Shown: one piece after another, positions 33,766 to 42,302 of the stretch
How positions within the stretch are numbered: the first letter of the stretch is position 1
How the letters are laid out: every line of letters starts with the position of its first letter
Assembly: GCF_002872475.1 (NCBI RefSeq)
Contig: NZ_CP025682.1
Coordinates: 2,852,001-2,916,000, forward strand
Reading direction: 5' to 3'
DNA length: 64,000 nt
DNA from: Pseudazoarcus pumilus
GTDB taxonomy: Bacteria > Pseudomonadota > Gammaproteobacteria > Burkholderiales > Rhodocyclaceae
Program-made: the position numbers and the translations under genes
The notes under the pieces: model-generated
What the model saw: the letters and a program-made list of their open reading frames with translations, nothing else
Told to the model about the DNA's origin: nothing
The model's database searches: none

Positions 33766-34485
33766 ATGGCACAGGCGAACGGCAACGCTCAGTCACCCTC
33801 CGACGAAGCAGAATCTGCGCGCGAGGAAGACCGCGCGCTGGAGGACATCAAGCTCGCCATCGGCGACGCCCTGCACCTGCAGAGCCAGACCGAGGGCGGC
33901 GCAGGGACACGGTACACGGTCAAGCTGATCGGCTACCTCAGGGGCAAGGGGCTGATCGTCACGACGCCGACGCAGGATGGCAAGTTCCTGCTCATGCGCG
34001 AAGGACAGAACTTCGTCGTACGACTGTTCTCGGGCAAGAGCGCCTACGCCTTCCCGGCCACGGTTTTCAAGGTTGCGAACGTGCCCTATCCGCACCTGCA
34101 CCTGACCTGGCCGGGCCATGTGAAAGGGCTGGTGGTGCGCAGCGGGGCACGGGCGCGGGTGAACCTGATCACGGCGGTGACCGACGTGCGGGGCAATGCA
34201 CGCTCGGGACTGATCGACAACCTCAGCACCGGCGGCTGCTCGCTCGCATCGAAGGAGTTGGTCGGCCGCTCCGAGGACCGCATTCACATGACCTTCCGCG
34301 CCAATGTCAACGAAATCGAACAGTACTTCCAGCTCGACGGCGTCGTGCGCAGCGTGCAGCGTGACGTCGAAATTCCCGGCGGAACCGGCAACCAGCACGG
34401 TATCCAGTTCGTCGACATGCCACCGCAGGACCAGCTCGCGCTGACGGCCTACGTGTATCACGTGCTGTTCGAGGAAACCGCCTGA
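33766..34485 (+). CDS. PilZ-domain c-di-GMP receptor (YcgR-like)
   Basis: A 239-residue protein with an N-terminal YcgR-like domain (about residues 25-110) and a C-terminal PilZ domain (about 118-235). The c-di-GMP binding motifs are intact: RSGAR (RxxxR) at the start of the PilZ domain and DNLSTGGCS (D/NxSxxGG) about 25 residues later. Such proteins act as flagellar brakes or regulate surface behaviour when c-di-GMP rises. The start is uncertain: 33766 is used here, but 33715 is also in frame and neither has a good ribosome-binding site. It partners conceptually with the EAL and GGDEF proteins of the window. Its 3' part is overlapped on the other strand by a small membrane protein frame. Confidence 0.85.
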   Translation: MAQANGNAQSPSDEAESAREEDRALEDIKLAIGDALHLQSQTEGGAGTRYTVKLIGYLRGKGLIVTTPTQDGKFLLMREGQNFVVRLFSGKSAYAFPATVFKVANVPYPHLHLTWPGHVKGLVVRSGARARVNLITAVTDVRGNARSGLIDNLSTGGCSLASKELVGRSEDRIHMTFRANVNEIEQYFQLDGVVRSVQRDVEIPGGTGNQHGIQFVDMPPQDQLALTAYVYHVLFEETA

Positions 34486-34738
34486 GCCCAGGCGTCAGCG
34501 ACGCGTCGCATTCCCCCAAGCCGGCGGTCATGAAGGCGACGCACACCGTGACCAGCGCCATCGACACGGCCCAGAACGACAGGCTGCCGAGCAGCGCCGG
34601 TTTCTGGTAGGCCATGACCGCGCGCACCAGCACGGTGACGTGCAGGCCGGAATAGCCGATCGTCCACAGCAGCGCCGCGATCGGCAGCTTGCGCGTACCG
34701 CGTTCTTCGTCGCGATGTCCGCGCTCGTGCGGCGCCAT
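34307..34738 (-). CDS. Small membrane protein with antisense-overlapping tail
   Basis: A 143-residue frame. The first 80 residues look real: a charged N-terminus followed by two hydrophobic spans (about 18-37 and 48-67) joined by YQKPALLGS, and CGGGAG at good distance before the ATG at 34738. The remaining 60 residues are arginine-rich and lie antisense to the PilZ gene over 179 bp, so they resemble a shadow frame. Either the protein truly has this tail, or a frameshift has removed the normal stop near 34485. No family was recognised. Confidence 0.45.
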   Translation of the reverse strand: MAPHERGHRDEERGTRKLPIAALLWTIGYSGLHVTVLVRAVMAYQKPALLGSLSFWAVSMALVTVCVAFMTAGLGECDASLTPGLRRFPRTARDTRRPSARAGPAVACRRTGYRAGCRFRREFRRHAARCARRRRAGSTVRFR

Positions 34739-34958
34739 GTCCATCTCCCGTCGGGCTCTGGGCTTCCACGATAGTCGTCGCCAACCCACGCGACAAGCAC
34801 GGACTTCCTCACCGCGCGAGCAGGTCGTGACGCCCCGCATGGGTGGGCAGTTCGACCATGTTGCGCCCAGCAGGCTTCCCGCAGATGCGTGCGCGGCAGG
34901 TCGATCAGGAGGGCGAAACGCAGGCTACAGATCGGGACGGTCGCACCGGAAAAGCGAC

Positions 34959-35474
34959 TCAACGCCCCGGCGCGCGCAGGATCAGCGTGTCGCCACGCTG
35001 GGTGAACTCCAGGTTCCGCAGCACGCTCATGCCGAGCAGGATCTCGTCGGAGCGATAGCCGGGATTGAGGTGGCCGCGCACATTGCGCGCCAGGAACGGC
35101 CCGAGGCCGAGTTCGTCGATCACCGTCTGGCGCACCGTCACGCTGCCATTGGCCGTCGACACGCGCGCCGGCGTTCCCGGCACCAGACCCAGCGCATCGG
35201 CCAGATGGGCCGGCACGGAAACCTGCGTGGCGCCGGTATCGAGCAGGAAGGTCACCGCCTCGCCGTTGATCGTACCGGGGGCGACATAGTGGCCGGCACG
35301 GTTGCGCTTGAGCACCAGTTCGCTCTGCCCCTCCTGTACCGAGAGGTCGCGGTTGGGGTTCCAGGAATTGTCCAGATAACCGTCGAAGCCCAGCCACAGC
35401 AGGCCAAGCAGCGCCAGGCTGGCGAGAAACATCATGCCGCGCCCGAGGCGGCGGGTGGAGCGGGGGTCGTCCAT
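34959..35474 (-). CDS. Retropepsin-like aspartic protease, membrane-anchored
   Basis: A 171-residue protein with one N-terminal membrane span (about residues 14-30) and a periplasmic domain of the single-lobed aspartic protease type (TIGR02281 group). The catalytic motif is LLDTGATQVSVP with Asp79-Thr80-Gly81, and a second conserved element EILLGMSVLRNLEF lies near residue 150. These proteins dimerise like retroviral proteases; a few alphaproteobacterial and gammaproteobacterial relatives process envelope proteins, but most are uncharacterised. The start at 35474 is preferred to an extension that runs into the dispersed repeat at 35526. About 220 bp without a gene separate it from the small membrane protein. 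Confidence 0.82.
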   Translation of the reverse strand: MDDPRSTRRLGRGMMFLASLALLGLLWLGFDGYLDNSWNPNRDLSVQEGQSELVLKRNRAGHYVAPGTINGEAVTFLLDTGATQVSVPAHLADALGLVPGTPARVSTANGSVTVRQTVIDELGLGPFLARNVRGHLNPGYRSDEILLGMSVLRNLEFTQRGDTLILRAPGR

Positions 35475-35525
35475 GCGGGTCAGACCGGCGTTGCGCCGGG
35501 CGCGTTCATTGCAGACCGGGAGCGT

Positions 35526-35596
35526 GTCATTGCGAGGCGTGCAGCGACGAAGCAATCTCCACTGGATCGGGATTGCTGCGCTGCGCTCGCAACGAC
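35526..35596. repeat. Dispersed-repeat-like imperfect palindrome
   Basis: GTCATTGCGAGGCGTGCAGC at the left and GCTGCGCTCGCAACGAC at the right pair around GAAGCAATCTCC...GGATTGCTGC. The sequence matches the pattern of a repeat family, with CATTGCGAG ends, that I recall as scattered between genes in many proteobacteria. It fills the space between prfC and the protease gene. Confidence 0.65.
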
Positions 35597-35597
35597 A

Positions 35598-37217
35598 TCA
35601 AAGCACCTCGCCGTGCTCGCGCGTGGCGTGGAAGGCCACCTTGGGCCATTTCTCCATCGTCACGTCGAGGTTGTAGCGGGTACTGGCCAGATACACCGGG
35701 TTGCCATCGATGTCCTTGCCCAGACGCAGCGCCTGTTCGCGCTCGAAATTGCGACGCGTCAGGTCGTCCGGGAAGGTCAGCCAGCGAGCGGTGTAGATGT
35801 CCGCGGATTCGAAGATCGCATCGACCTTGTATTCGTCCCTGAGGCGCTGCTCGACGACCTCGAACTGCAACTGGCCGACCGCGCCGAGCAGCAGATTGCC
35901 GCCCTCGAGCTCGAAGACCTGGATTGCGCCCTCCTCGCCGAGTTCCTTGAGCCCCTTCTCGAGCTGCTTGGATTTCAGCGGGTCGCGCAGGCGGGCCGCG
36001 CGGAACATCTCCGGCGAGAAGTACGGGATGCCGCGAAAACCCAGGTTCTCGCCTTCGCTCAGCGTGTCGCCGATCTGCAGCTGGCCGTGGTTGTGGATGC
36101 CGATGATGTCGCCGGCCACGCCGTCTTCCTTGTGCACGCGCTCGTTGGCCATGAAGGTCAGCGCATTGGCGAGCTTCATCTCGCGCCCCATGCGCACATG
36201 CTTGACCTTCATGCCCGAGTTGTAGCGCCCCGAGCAGATGCGGAAGAAGGCGATGCGATCGCGGTGGCGCGGATCCATGTTGGCCTGGATCTTGAACACG
36301 AAGCCGGTAAACGGCGCCTCGGCCGGCTCGACGAAGCGCGCATCCGCCCCTTTGACGCCCGCAACCCGCGGCTGCGGCGGCGGCGCCCAATCGAGCAGTG
36401 CCTGCAGCACCTCCTGCACGCCGAAGTTGTTGATCGCCGAGCCGAAGAACACCGGCGTCTGTCGCCCGGCCAGAAAGTCTTCCAGCGAAAACGGGTTGGA
36501 CGCGCCGGAAACCAGTTCGACGTCGTCGCGCAACTGGCCGATCTCGCGCGGGAAATCGGCATCCAGGCGCGGGTTGTCGATGCCGTCGATGACCTCGGCC
36601 TCGGAACGCTTTTCTTCGCCCGGCACGAAGCGCAGCACCTTGTCGTCGAGCAGGTGGTAGACCCCGCCGAAGCGCTTGCCCATGCCCAGCGGCCAGGTAA
36701 CCGGCGCGCACTCGATCCTGAGCACGTCCTCGATCTCGGAGAGCAGGTCGAAGGGCTCCTTGACCTCGCGGTCGAGCTTGTTGATGAAGGTGATGATGGG
36801 CGTATTGCGCAGCCGGCACACCTCCAGCAGCTTGATGGTCTGCGCCTCCACGCCGTTGGCCGCGTCGATCACCATCACCGCCGCATCCACCGCCGTGAGC
36901 ACGCGATAGGTGTCTTCCGAGAAGTCCTGGTGGCCCGGCGTATCGAGCAGGTTGATGGTGTGGTCCGCATACTCGAACTGCATCACCGAGCTGGTCACCG
37001 AGATGCCGCGCTGCTTCTCCACCTCCATCCAGTCGGAGGTGGCGTGGCGCGAACTCTTGCGCGCCTTGACCGTCCCGGCGAGCTGGATCGCGCCACCGAA
37101 CAGCAGCAGCTTCTCGGTCAGCGTGGTCTTGCCCGCATCGGGGTGGGAGATGATGCCGAAGGTGCGTCGCTTCCTGACGTCCTCGACCAGATCGGGCGGG
37201 AAAGGGGTATCGGCCAT
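35598..37217 (-). CDS. prfC: Peptide chain release factor 3
   Basis: A 539-residue translational GTPase that recycles RF1/RF2 after termination. All GTPase motifs are visible: [12 protein letters not shown] (G1, about residue 25), [11 protein letters not shown] (G2), DTPGHQDF (G3), NKLDRE (G4), and the RF3-specific C-terminal half with [11 protein letters not shown] and [13 protein letters not shown]. Length matches E. coli RF3 (529) closely. The start at 37217 has no visible ribosome-binding site, and a terminator hairpin with a T run ends only 10 bp upstream, an odd leader. The gene is followed by the dispersed repeat. Confidence 0.96.
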   Translation of the reverse strand: MADTPFPPDLVEDVRKRRTFGIISHPDAGKTTLTEKLLLFGGAIQLAGTVKARKSSRHATSDWMEVEKQRGISVTSSVMQFEYADHTINLLDTPGHQDFSEDTYRVLTAVDAAVMVIDAANGVEAQTIKLLEVCRLRNTPIITFINKLDREVKEPFDLLSEIEDVLRIECAPVTWPLGMGKRFGGVYHLLDDKVLRFVPGEEKRSEAEVIDGIDNPRLDADFPREIGQLRDDVELVSGASNPFSLEDFLAGRQTPVFFGSAINNFGVQEVLQALLDWAPPPQPRVAGVKGADARFVEPAEAPFTGFVFKIQANMDPRHRDRIAFFRICSGRYNSGMKVKHVRMGREMKLANALTFMANERVHKEDGVAGDIIGIHNHGQLQIGDTLSEGENLGFRGIPYFSPEMFRAARLRDPLKSKQLEKGLKELGEEGAIQVFELEGGNLLLGAVGQLQFEVVEQRLRDEYKVDAIFESADIYTARWLTFPDDLTRRNFEREQALRLGKDIDGNPVYLASTRYNLDVTMEKWPKVAFHATREHGEVL

Positions 37218-37227
37218 GCGTTTCTGC

Positions 37228-37263
37228 AAAAAAGTGAGCCGCCCGAGGGGCATCCCCGGGCGG
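37228..37263 (-). terminator. Rho-independent terminator of ttdAB
   Basis: On the minus strand, arms CCGCCC and GGGCGG with extra G-C pairs around a 3-nt loop (37239-37263) are followed by CTCAC and six T (37228-37233). It lies after the ttdB stop and directly before prfC, so it ends the tartrate dehydratase transcript and may also limit read-through into prfC. Confidence 0.8.
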
Positions 37264-37337
37264 CGAAGCTGCAATTTTATCAGGCAATTGCGCCTGGCTC
37301 ACGCGGACGCTGCAAGGCGTCGCGCGAGCCGCAGGGA

Positions 37338-37955
37338 CTACTTGATGAAGCGCACCTCGCGGTTGATGCGCTCGAGGATCGGCTTCTTCTTCTCGTTGAA
37401 GCGCGCCTTGTTCTCGTCGATCAGATTGCGCCCCTTGGTGTCGATCGAGATGATCAGCGGGCCGAACTCGCGCACACGGTTCACCCACAGCGTCTCGGGC
37501 ATGCCCAGATCCTTCCACTGCGCGTCCTCGATCTCCTCGACCTGGGTCGCGGCGAGCACCGCGCAGCCACCCGGAAAGATCGCGTGCACGGCCTTGTTCT
37601 CCAGACAGCCGGCGGCGGTCTCGGCACCCATGCCGCCCTTGCCGACGACCAGCTTCACGCCGGTGCGGGCGATGAACTCGCGCTCGAACTTTTCCATGCG
37701 CATGCTGGTGGTCGGGCCGATGGACACCATCTCGTAGCTGCCGTCGTCCTTCTGCCGCACGATCGGGCCGGCGTGGAAGATCGCGCCGCCTTCGAGATTC
37801 ACCGGCAGGTCGCGGCCGAGTTCGATCAGGCGGCGGTGCGCGACGTCGCGGCAGGTGACGAGCTGGCCGGTGAGATACACCACGTCACCGACGTTGAGCT
37901 CGGCGAGGTCTTCGTCCTTGATCGGCGTGGTCAGGATCTTCTTTTGAGTGCTCAC
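37338..37955 (-). CDS. ttdB: L(+)-tartrate dehydratase beta subunit
   Basis: A 205-residue subunit of a class I (iron-sulfur) hydro-lyase. The sequence carries the family marks [23 protein letters not shown] near the N-terminus, FHAGPIVR and [11 protein letters not shown], then [12 protein letters not shown] and [15 protein letters not shown]. TtdAB converts L-tartrate to oxaloacetate; class I fumarases share the fold, so fumarate hydratase is the alternative. The split into two subunits, the lengths and the flanking tartrate genes favour tartrate dehydratase. Its start overlaps the ttdA stop by 4 nt, and a Rho-independent terminator follows its stop. Confidence 0.85.
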   Translation of the reverse strand: MSTQKKILTTPIKDEDLAELNVGDVVYLTGQLVTCRDVAHRRLIELGRDLPVNLEGGAIFHAGPIVRQKDDGSYEMVSIGPTTSMRMEKFEREFIARTGVKLVVGKGGMGAETAAGCLENKAVHAIFPGGCAVLAATQVEEIEDAQWKDLGMPETLWVNRVREFGPLIISIDTKGRNLIDENKARFNEKKKPILERINREVRFIK

Positions 37956-38863
37956 AGTGCGACCCCCTCGTGCGAAAGGATTTCGTAGGACAGGTCGGCG
38001 TTGATGCGGATGCGTCCGCGCCGGTGCGCCCAGCAGCCGGTCGACACCGCCACGCCGATGGTCGAGGGGTGGCGCGCGGAGGACTCGATGTTCACGCCCA
38101 TCACGCTGGCGTTGCCGGTGAGCCCCTGCGGGCCGAGGCCGACTTCGTTGAGGCCTTCTTCGAGCAACTCTTCCATGCGCGCCGCGTTGGCGTTGGGGTG
38201 GCGCGAATCGACCGGGCGCAGGATGGCCTTCTTCGACAGCCGCGCGGCGGTCTCGGCCGAGGTCGACACGCCCACGCCGACCAGCATCGGCGGGCAGGCA
38301 TTGACGCCGCGCGAGGTGATCACGTCGAACACGAACTCGGCCACGCCCTCGTAGCCCTCGCCCGGCATCAGCACCTTGGCCGCGCCCGGCAAGGTGCAGC
38401 CGCCACCGGCCATGTACACGTCGATGGTGGCTGAATCACCCTTGGGGTCAATCTCCCAGTCCAGCCAGGGAATCTTCGAACCGGTGTTGGTGCCGGTGTT
38501 CTTCTCGTCGAAAGTCTCGACCGCGTTGTGGCGCAGCGGGCCCTGACGCGTGGCCTCCAGCGTGGCGTTCCGGAGAATGTCCTCCAGTTCGCCGAGCAGC
38601 GGAAAGCGCGCGCCGGCGTTGATGAAGTACTGGATCACGCCGGTGTCCTGACAGCTCGGCCGGTCGAGGCGGTCGGCCGCTTCCTGGTTTTCCTTCATCG
38701 ACTGGTACACGGCGGCGGCCAGCGGGTGCGTTTCCTTCGAACGCAGGTCCGCCAGCTTGGCGGTCACGTCGGTTGGCAGGCGCTTGCCGATGTAGGCCGT
38801 GAACTTCCACATCACGTCGGTCAGTTGTTGGACGGCGGCGTCCCGGTTTGCAGTTTCTTCCAT
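37952..38863 (-). CDS. ttdA: L(+)-tartrate dehydratase alpha subunit
   Basis: A 303-residue subunit that binds the [4Fe-4S] cluster. The three expected cysteines are present in [25 protein letters not shown] and [33 protein letters not shown] adds substrate-site residues. The length equals that of E. coli TtdA. AGGAG precedes the ATG at 38863. With ttdB it forms a two-gene operon; a LysR regulator lies 176 bp upstream on the same strand, and that regulator diverges from tartrate dehydrogenase. The cluster makes the enzyme oxygen-sensitive, so it may serve mainly under low oxygen. Confidence 0.87.
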   Translation of the reverse strand: MEETANRDAAVQQLTDVMWKFTAYIGKRLPTDVTAKLADLRSKETHPLAAAVYQSMKENQEAADRLDRPSCQDTGVIQYFINAGARFPLLGELEDILRNATLEATRQGPLRHNAVETFDEKNTGTNTGSKIPWLDWEIDPKGDSATIDVYMAGGGCTLPGAAKVLMPGEGYEGVAEFVFDVITSRGVNACPPMLVGVGVSTSAETAARLSKKAILRPVDSRHPNANAARMEELLEEGLNEVGLGPQGLTGNASVMGVNIESSARHPSTIGVAVSTGCWAHRRGRIRINADLSYEILSHEGVAL

Positions 38864-39039
38864 GTCCGGCTCCTAAAAAACGATGCGGGTGCGGGCGACG
38901 GACGGGTGCCGGCCGGCCGCGGATCGCACGACAGGGCGAACTCTAGAGAGGGGCGGCCGTGCGGATACGCGCCGAAACTCAAGGCATCGTTAACCGGGGG
39001 ACAAAGGTGGTCCGCGCCGGCAGAACCCGGCGCGGCCCG

Positions 39040-39960
39040 TCACTGCGAAGCCTGCTGCGAGATGGACAGCACGAGGAAGTCGACGAAGGCACGCACGCGC
39101 GGGGCCGACTGGTGGTGTTGCGGGTACACCGCGTAGATGTCGGCGTCCGGCGTGCGGTACTGCGGCAGCACCTGCACCAGACGGCCGCTCTGCAGGTAGC
39201 GTTCGATGTCCCATTCCGCGCGCAGCAGGATGCCGTGGCCGTCCAGCGCCCAGCTCACGGCGATCTCGCCGTCGTTGGTCGCGAGGCTGCCGCGCGTCTT
39301 GATGGCCTCGGCCGAGGGGTTGCGACCACGCGCGGGCGTGAGCCGCCACAGGCCATAGGCCTCGTCCCCCTGGCGGATGCCGATGCAGTTGTGCTGCAAA
39401 AGGTCGCGCGGCTCGCGCGGCGTGCCGTGCTTTGCGAGGTAGGCGGGCGACGCGCACAGCACGCGGCGGTTGGGCGCGATGCGGCGTGCGATCACGCGCG
39501 CGTCGGGCGGCTCGCCGAAGCGCACGCACACGTCGAAGGCGTCATCGGTGAGCGGCGGCGGGTTCACCGACAGTTGCAGCTGCACTTCCACCTTCGGGTA
39601 TTTGCGCACGAAGCGCGAAATCAGCGGCGCGACGTGGCTGCGCCCGAAGCCGAGCGTGGCATTGACGCGCAGCAGGCCGACCGGCTCGCTGCGCGAGCCG
39701 CCGAGCAACTGCGCCATCTCGTCGATCTCGCCGAGGATGCGCCGCGCGTGCTCCAGATAAAGCTGCCCCTCCGGGGTCAGGCTCATGCGCCGCGTGGTGC
39801 GCACGACCAGCGGCATGCCGAGGCGCGCTTCCATCTGCGCCAGATGCTTGCTGACGGCCGGCGTCGTGATGCCGAGCTCGCGCGCGGCGGCGCTGAGGCT
39901 GCCGGACGAGGCGAGCACCGAAAAAAAACCAAGATCGTTTGGCAGGATATCGTTCGCCAT
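39040..39960 (-). CDS. LysR-family regulator of tartrate genes
   Basis: A 306-residue transcription factor. The N-terminal winged helix (about residues 8-66) reads FFSVLASSGSLSAAARELGI then TPAVSKHLAQMEARLG, and a periplasmic-binding-like effector domain (about 90-300) follows. The pattern is that of the DmlR/TtdR group controlling malate and tartrate genes. It is transcribed away from ttuC over a 109-bp gap that must contain its binding sites, and it precedes ttdAB on its own strand, so it could regulate both. The effector is presumably a tartrate isomer or related acid. Confidence 0.85.
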   Translation of the reverse strand: MANDILPNDLGFFSVLASSGSLSAAARELGITTPAVSKHLAQMEARLGMPLVVRTTRRMSLTPEGQLYLEHARRILGEIDEMAQLLGGSRSEPVGLLRVNATLGFGRSHVAPLISRFVRKYPKVEVQLQLSVNPPPLTDDAFDVCVRFGEPPDARVIARRIAPNRRVLCASPAYLAKHGTPREPRDLLQHNCIGIRQGDEAYGLWRLTPARGRNPSAEAIKTRGSLATNDGEIAVSWALDGHGILLRAEWDIERYLQSGRLVQVLPQYRTPDADIYAVYPQHHQSAPRVRAFVDFLVLSISQQASQ

Positions 39961-40069
39961 CGCCCGATTTGTTATTCCAGGTTAATGATGGATTCACTCT
40001 AGCGGCGATTCATGACCCCGTCCAATTCCTAAAGTGTGGCCACCGAGACATGCCAAAGGATTGGACACC

Positions 40070-41155
40070 ATGAAGGTCTATCGCATCGCGACGATTCCGG
40101 GAGACGGCATCGGCAAGGAAGTCGTGCCGGCCGGGCAACAGGTGATGGAAGCGCTCGCCGCCGCCAGTGGCCGCTTTGGCTTCGAGTTCGAGAACTTCGA
40201 CTGGGGCGGCGACTACTACCGCCAGCACGGCGTGATGATGCCGGCCGACGGGCTGGACGCGCTGCGCGACAAGGACGCGATCCTGTTCGGTTCGGCCGGC
40301 GACCCGGACATTCCCGACCACATCACGCTGTGGGGCCTGCGGCTGAAGATCTGCCAGGGCTTCGACCAGTACGCCAACGTGCGCCCGACGCGCATCCTCC
40401 CCGGCATCGACGCGCCGCTAAAGCGCTGCAAACCGGGAGACCTCGACTGGGTGATCGTGCGCGAGAACTCGGAGGGTGAATACGCCGGCGTCGGCGGGCG
40501 CGTGCATCAGGGCCACCCGATCGAGGCTGCCACCGACGTCACGCTGATGACGCGCGTCGGCGTCGAGCGCGTGCTGCGCTTTGCCTTCCGGCTGGCGCAA
40601 TCGCGCCCGCGCCGCAAGCTCACCGTGGTCACCAAGAGCAACGCCCAGCGCCACGCCATGGTGATGTGGGACGAAATTGCCCGCGAGATCGCGCGCGAAT
40701 TCCCCGACGTGAGCTGGGACAAGGAGCTGGTCGACGCGATGACCGCGCGCATGGTCAATCGCCCGGCCTCGCTCGACACCATCGTCGCCACCAACCTGCA
40801 CGCCGACATCCTGAGCGATCTGGCGGCTGCACTGGCAGGGAGCCTGGGCATCGCGCCCACCGGCAACATCGACCCCGAACACCGCTACCCGTCCATGTTC
40901 GAGCCGATCCACGGTTCGGCCTTCGACATCATGGGCAAGGGCCTGGCCAATCCGGTCGGCACCTTCTGGTCGGTGGTGATGCTGCTCGAACACCTCGGCG
41001 AACACGAAGCCGCCGCACAACTGATGCGCGCCATCGAGGCCGTGACCGCCGACACCACCATGCACACCGGAGACCTGGACGGGACGGCAACGACCGCGCA
41101 GGTCACCGACCGGGTGTGCCAGCTGCTGTTTGCCACGCGCCGCAAGAGCGCCTGA
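40070..41155 (+). CDS. ttuC: Tartrate dehydrogenase/decarboxylase
   Basis: A 361-residue NAD-dependent enzyme of the isocitrate/isopropylmalate dehydrogenase fold. Visible elements are IATIPGDGIGKEVVP at the N-terminus, the substrate arginine region KICQGFDQYANVRPTRI, VIVRENSEGEYAGVGGR near residue 130 and the metal/cofactor part TNLHADILSDLAAALAG and EPIHGSAFDIMGKGLANP. This set is specific for the TtuC/DmlA group, which oxidises L-tartrate and decarboxylates meso-tartrate or D-malate. The start at 40070 has AAAGGA upstream and lies opposite the LysR gene. A TTT transporter follows 96 bp later. Confidence 0.88.
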   Translation: MKVYRIATIPGDGIGKEVVPAGQQVMEALAAASGRFGFEFENFDWGGDYYRQHGVMMPADGLDALRDKDAILFGSAGDPDIPDHITLWGLRLKICQGFDQYANVRPTRILPGIDAPLKRCKPGDLDWVIVRENSEGEYAGVGGRVHQGHPIEAATDVTLMTRVGVERVLRFAFRLAQSRPRRKLTVVTKSNAQRHAMVMWDEIAREIAREFPDVSWDKELVDAMTARMVNRPASLDTIVATNLHADILSDLAAALAGSLGIAPTGNIDPEHRYPSMFEPIHGSAFDIMGKGLANPVGTFWSVVMLLEHLGEHEAAAQLMRAIEAVTADTTMHTGDLDGTATTAQVTDRVCQLLFATRRKSA

Positions 41156-41251
41156 ATCCGCGTTTTCGGGCCTCACGGCCCAACCAGGCCCGCCACGCCG
41201 ACCTACGTCGACGTGCGAGCGACCCACAAGAAGACACAGGAGGAGACCATC

Positions 41252-42229
41252 ATGAAAAGAACCCACCGCAACACATCCATCATCGGCATGGCACTCGGAC
41301 TCGCCGCTGCGGCCGCCATCGGACTTGGCAGTGCGTCCGCCGCGGGCTACCCCGAGAAATCCATCGACTACATCATCCCGTTCAACGCCGGTGGCGAGTC
41401 CGACATTTCGGCCCGCTTTCAGCAATCGGTGTTCAAGAGCGTGGCTGGCGTTGAAGTCGTGATCCAGTACATGGCCGGCGCCGGCGGCGCGCAAGCGTGG
41501 TCCAAGCTCAATTCCCTGCCCGGCGACGGCTATACGATGATGGGCATCAACCTGCCGCATACCGTGCTGCAGCCGATGCAGAAGGATGTCGGTTACCAGA
41601 CCGACGACCTGACGCCGGTGCACTACTTCCACTACACGCCGGACGCGATCTTTGCGCACGTCGACAGTGACTTCAAGACGCTGAAGGATCTCGTCGAGTA
41701 CGCGAAGAAGAACCCCGGCATGGTGACCTTCAGCGGCTCCGGCTCGAATTCGTCGAACCACCTCGCGCAGGTGCGTTTCGACGAAATGGCAGGCATCAAG
41801 ACCACCTACATCCCCTTCAGCGGCACCGGCCCGGCCGTCACGGCGGTACTCGGCAAGCAGACACTGGCCGGCTTCAACTACGCACCGTCTGCCATCGCAC
41901 ACGCCGGCAAGATGCGCATGCTCGCGGTCGCCTCCGCAGAGCGCATGCCGGCCTTCCCGGACGTGCCGACCTTCCGTGAGCTGGGTTACGACATTGTCGG
42001 TGGCGCCTACCGGGGCGTCTCGGTGCCTGCAAGCACGCCGGAGGACATCCGGCTGCGTCTGTCGGACATCATCAGCAAGATCAACGCCGACCCCGGCTTC
42101 AAGAAGAAGATGGAGGACGGCGGCTTCGTGTTGACCGATGTCGGCTACCGCGACATGCCGAAGTTCGTGGCCGAGAAGAAGAAGGAATACGCCGCGATGG
42201 CCGACAAGCTCGGCATCAAGAAGCAGTAA
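41252..42229 (+). CDS. tctC: TTT-family periplasmic binding protein (TctC/Bug)
   Basis: A 325-residue extracytoplasmic receptor. The signal peptide covers about residues 1-30 (GMALGLAAAAAIGLGSASAA), and the mature protein starts with YPEKSIDYIIPFNAGGESD, the typical Bug N-terminus where the Pro-Phe-Gly/Asn loop contacts a carboxylate through water. A second carboxylate site is expected around SGSGSNSSNHLAQV near residue 165. CAGGAGGAG precedes the ATG. The gene sits between ttuC and the membrane component of the same transporter, so a C4 acid such as tartrate is the probable ligand. Confidence 0.86.
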   Translation: MKRTHRNTSIIGMALGLAAAAAIGLGSASAAGYPEKSIDYIIPFNAGGESDISARFQQSVFKSVAGVEVVIQYMAGAGGAQAWSKLNSLPGDGYTMMGINLPHTVLQPMQKDVGYQTDDLTPVHYFHYTPDAIFAHVDSDFKTLKDLVEYAKKNPGMVTFSGSGSNSSNHLAQVRFDEMAGIKTTYIPFSGTGPAVTAVLGKQTLAGFNYAPSAIAHAGKMRMLAVASAERMPAFPDVPTFRELGYDIVGGAYRGVSVPASTPEDIRLRLSDIISKINADPGFKKKMEDGGFVLTDVGYRDMPKFVAEKKKEYAAMADKLGIKKQ

Positions 42230-42302
42230 GGCGCGCACTTTCCAGCACCCGGCGGCGGGCTTGTCCCGCCACCGGCCCACGCATCCTCGGGGGAATTCCT
42301 GC

